Positions 5,155 to 5,886 of a stretch of DNA of 5,886 nucleotides are shown in pieces. Source of the DNA: Pseudomonadota bacterium (GTDB lineage: Bacteria > Myxococcota > Polyangia > Polyangiales > Polyangiaceae); contig JAEZYO010000182.1 of NCBI GenBank assembly GCA_023419055.1, positions 1 to 5,886 of the forward strand. Reading direction: 5' to 3'. Both the position numbers and the translations under genes were made by a program. The notes beneath the pieces are model-generated. The model was given only the letters and a program-made list of their open reading frames with translations. It had not been told where the DNA came from and made no database searches. Within the stretch, counting starts at the first letter, position 1, and every line of letters begins with the position of its first letter.

Positions 5155-5886
5155 CTAGTTGATGAACAGGACCTGGCTCACGGTTCCGGGCAAGCCGGCG
5201 AAAGGCGGCATGGATGCCTCTTTCAAGACCTCGGCGACGCAGTTGGCCGTCGAGGTGCCCGCGAAGGGCGGCTCGCTGATCGTCACTCCGGACACCTTGC
5301 CGCTCGACTGAAACGCGATCACGGCCGTGAGCTTGCCCGTGGGGCCGCCGGGCTCCTTGCACCTGGCTGCGCCTACCAGCACCGGCGCGACCGCCTTCTT
5401 GGCGACCGCGGGATCGAAGCGCGAGGCGGTCTCTCCGCCGTTCTTGTTCGAAGCATCCTTCGCGCCGGCAGCGAAGAGCTCGGCGAAGCCCGCCCCCGGC
5501 GTGGTCTGGACCCCTTGCGGGTTCGCGATCGGATCCGATCCGCTCGGCGGGGACGACTCGCTCGTCGGGGTGGAAGGCGTGGACGGCCGAGTCTCCGTCG
5601 GCGGCGTCGTGGTAATGGCGGGGGCCGGAGGAGGCGCCGCGGGAGCAGGAGGGGCGTCCTTGCCGCCGGCGAGCGCGATCGCGATACCCGCCGCAGCGGC
5701 GACAGCCACCAGGATGCCGATGACGAGCGGCGCCTTGCTGCGCGGCTTCGGGAAATCGAGATCGGTGCTGCTCGCGATCGGGGTCGCGAACGTGGGACCA
5801 GTCGGCGTGAACGCGGGGCTCGGAGCGCGCGCCGGAACCGGAGCAGGCGCCGCCACGGGGAACGAAGCGGGCGCAGGGGCCGCGGG
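5155..5886 (-). CDS. Pro/Ala-rich single-pass membrane protein with AgmX/PglI-like C-terminal domain (5'-partial)
   Basis: The frame stays open to the window edge, and the GTG at 5856 lies within an uninterrupted Pro/Ala-rich run, so the true start is outside. Numbering from that GTG, residues 1-42 are a Pro/Ala/Thr linker, about 43-63 form one hydrophobic transmembrane helix preceded by Lys/Arg (KPRSK), and 66-120 are a Pro/Ser/Thr-rich spacer. The C-terminal part (about 147-233) has a helix, Cys166, the strand pair KLTAVIAFQSSGKVSGV, a second Cys206 in a helix, MPPF, and a final hydrophobic strand. This order matches the myxobacterial AgmX/PglI C-terminal domain, a TonB-C-like fold. By the positive-inside rule, the C-terminus should be periplasmic. 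The missing N-terminus could be a kinase, FHA, zinc-ribbon or GYF-like domain; this cannot be judged here. The ATPase gene starts 11 bases after its stop, suggesting an operon. Confidence 0.75.
   Translation of the reverse strand, partial: PAAPAPASFPVAAPAPVPARAPSPAFTPTGPTFATPIASSTDLDFPKPRSKAPLVIGILVAVAAAAGIAIALAGGKDAPPAPAAPPPAPAITTTPPTETRPSTPSTPTSESSPPSGSDPIANPQGVQTTPGAGFAELFAAGAKDASNKNGGETASRFDPAVAKKAVAPVLVGAARCKEPGGPTGKLTAVIAFQSSGKVSGVTISEPPFAGTSTANCVAEVLKEASMPPFAGLPGTVSQVLFIN

Noticed and set aside
5144..5362. Longer N-terminus for the ATPase reaching to 5362
   Set aside because: The added 73 residues overlap the membrane-protein gene in a different frame, are Arg/Gly/His-rich and lack any HATPase similarity.
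5540..5886. Possible tandem DNA repeat in the Pro/Ala-rich coding region
   Set aside because: The sequence is compositionally biased by Pro, Ala, Thr and Ser codons but shows no regular repeat unit.

Overview
The window looks like chromosomal DNA from a high-GC member of the Myxococcota (former Deltaproteobacteria), probably near the Polyangiales. This placement is inferred from gene content: a cysteine-module secreted protein, a lipoprotein with an acidic spacer, a Pro/Ala-rich single-pass membrane protein with a C-terminal domain resembling the AgmX/PglI type, and strong G/C preference at third codon positions. There is no rRNA, tRNA, insertion sequence, phage gene or CRISPR array, and nothing suggests recent transfer.

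Layout. The left half (1-3297) reads on the + strand: the 3' part of a cysteine-rich, probably exported protein (1-729); aroA, encoding EPSP synthase of the shikimate pathway (762-2060); a 187-base spacer; and a FabH-like beta-ketoacyl-ACP synthase III (2248-3297). The right half (3314-5886) reads on the - strand. From its upstream end it holds a membrane protein cut by the window edge (5155-5886), a small histidine-kinase-like ATPase (4643-5143), a STAS-domain protein (4269-4646), and then, after 118 bases holding two adjacent inverted repeats, a lipoprotein (3314-4150). The two halves converge with only 16 bases between stop codons.

Function. aroA and the FabH-like gene are metabolic enzymes with their catalytic residues intact. 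The FabH-like protein has an unusual active-site context and an insertion, and it is not beside other fatty-acid genes, so it may be an accessory KAS III. The minus-strand ATPase and STAS genes overlap by four bases (GTGA) and look like a partner-switch module resembling the cyanobacterial slr1658/slr1659 type. They follow the membrane protein by 11 bases, which suggests a three-gene cassette linking an envelope protein to a cytoplasmic switch. This cassette is the most interesting part of the window. Its function is unknown, and I see no proof of a wholly new system.
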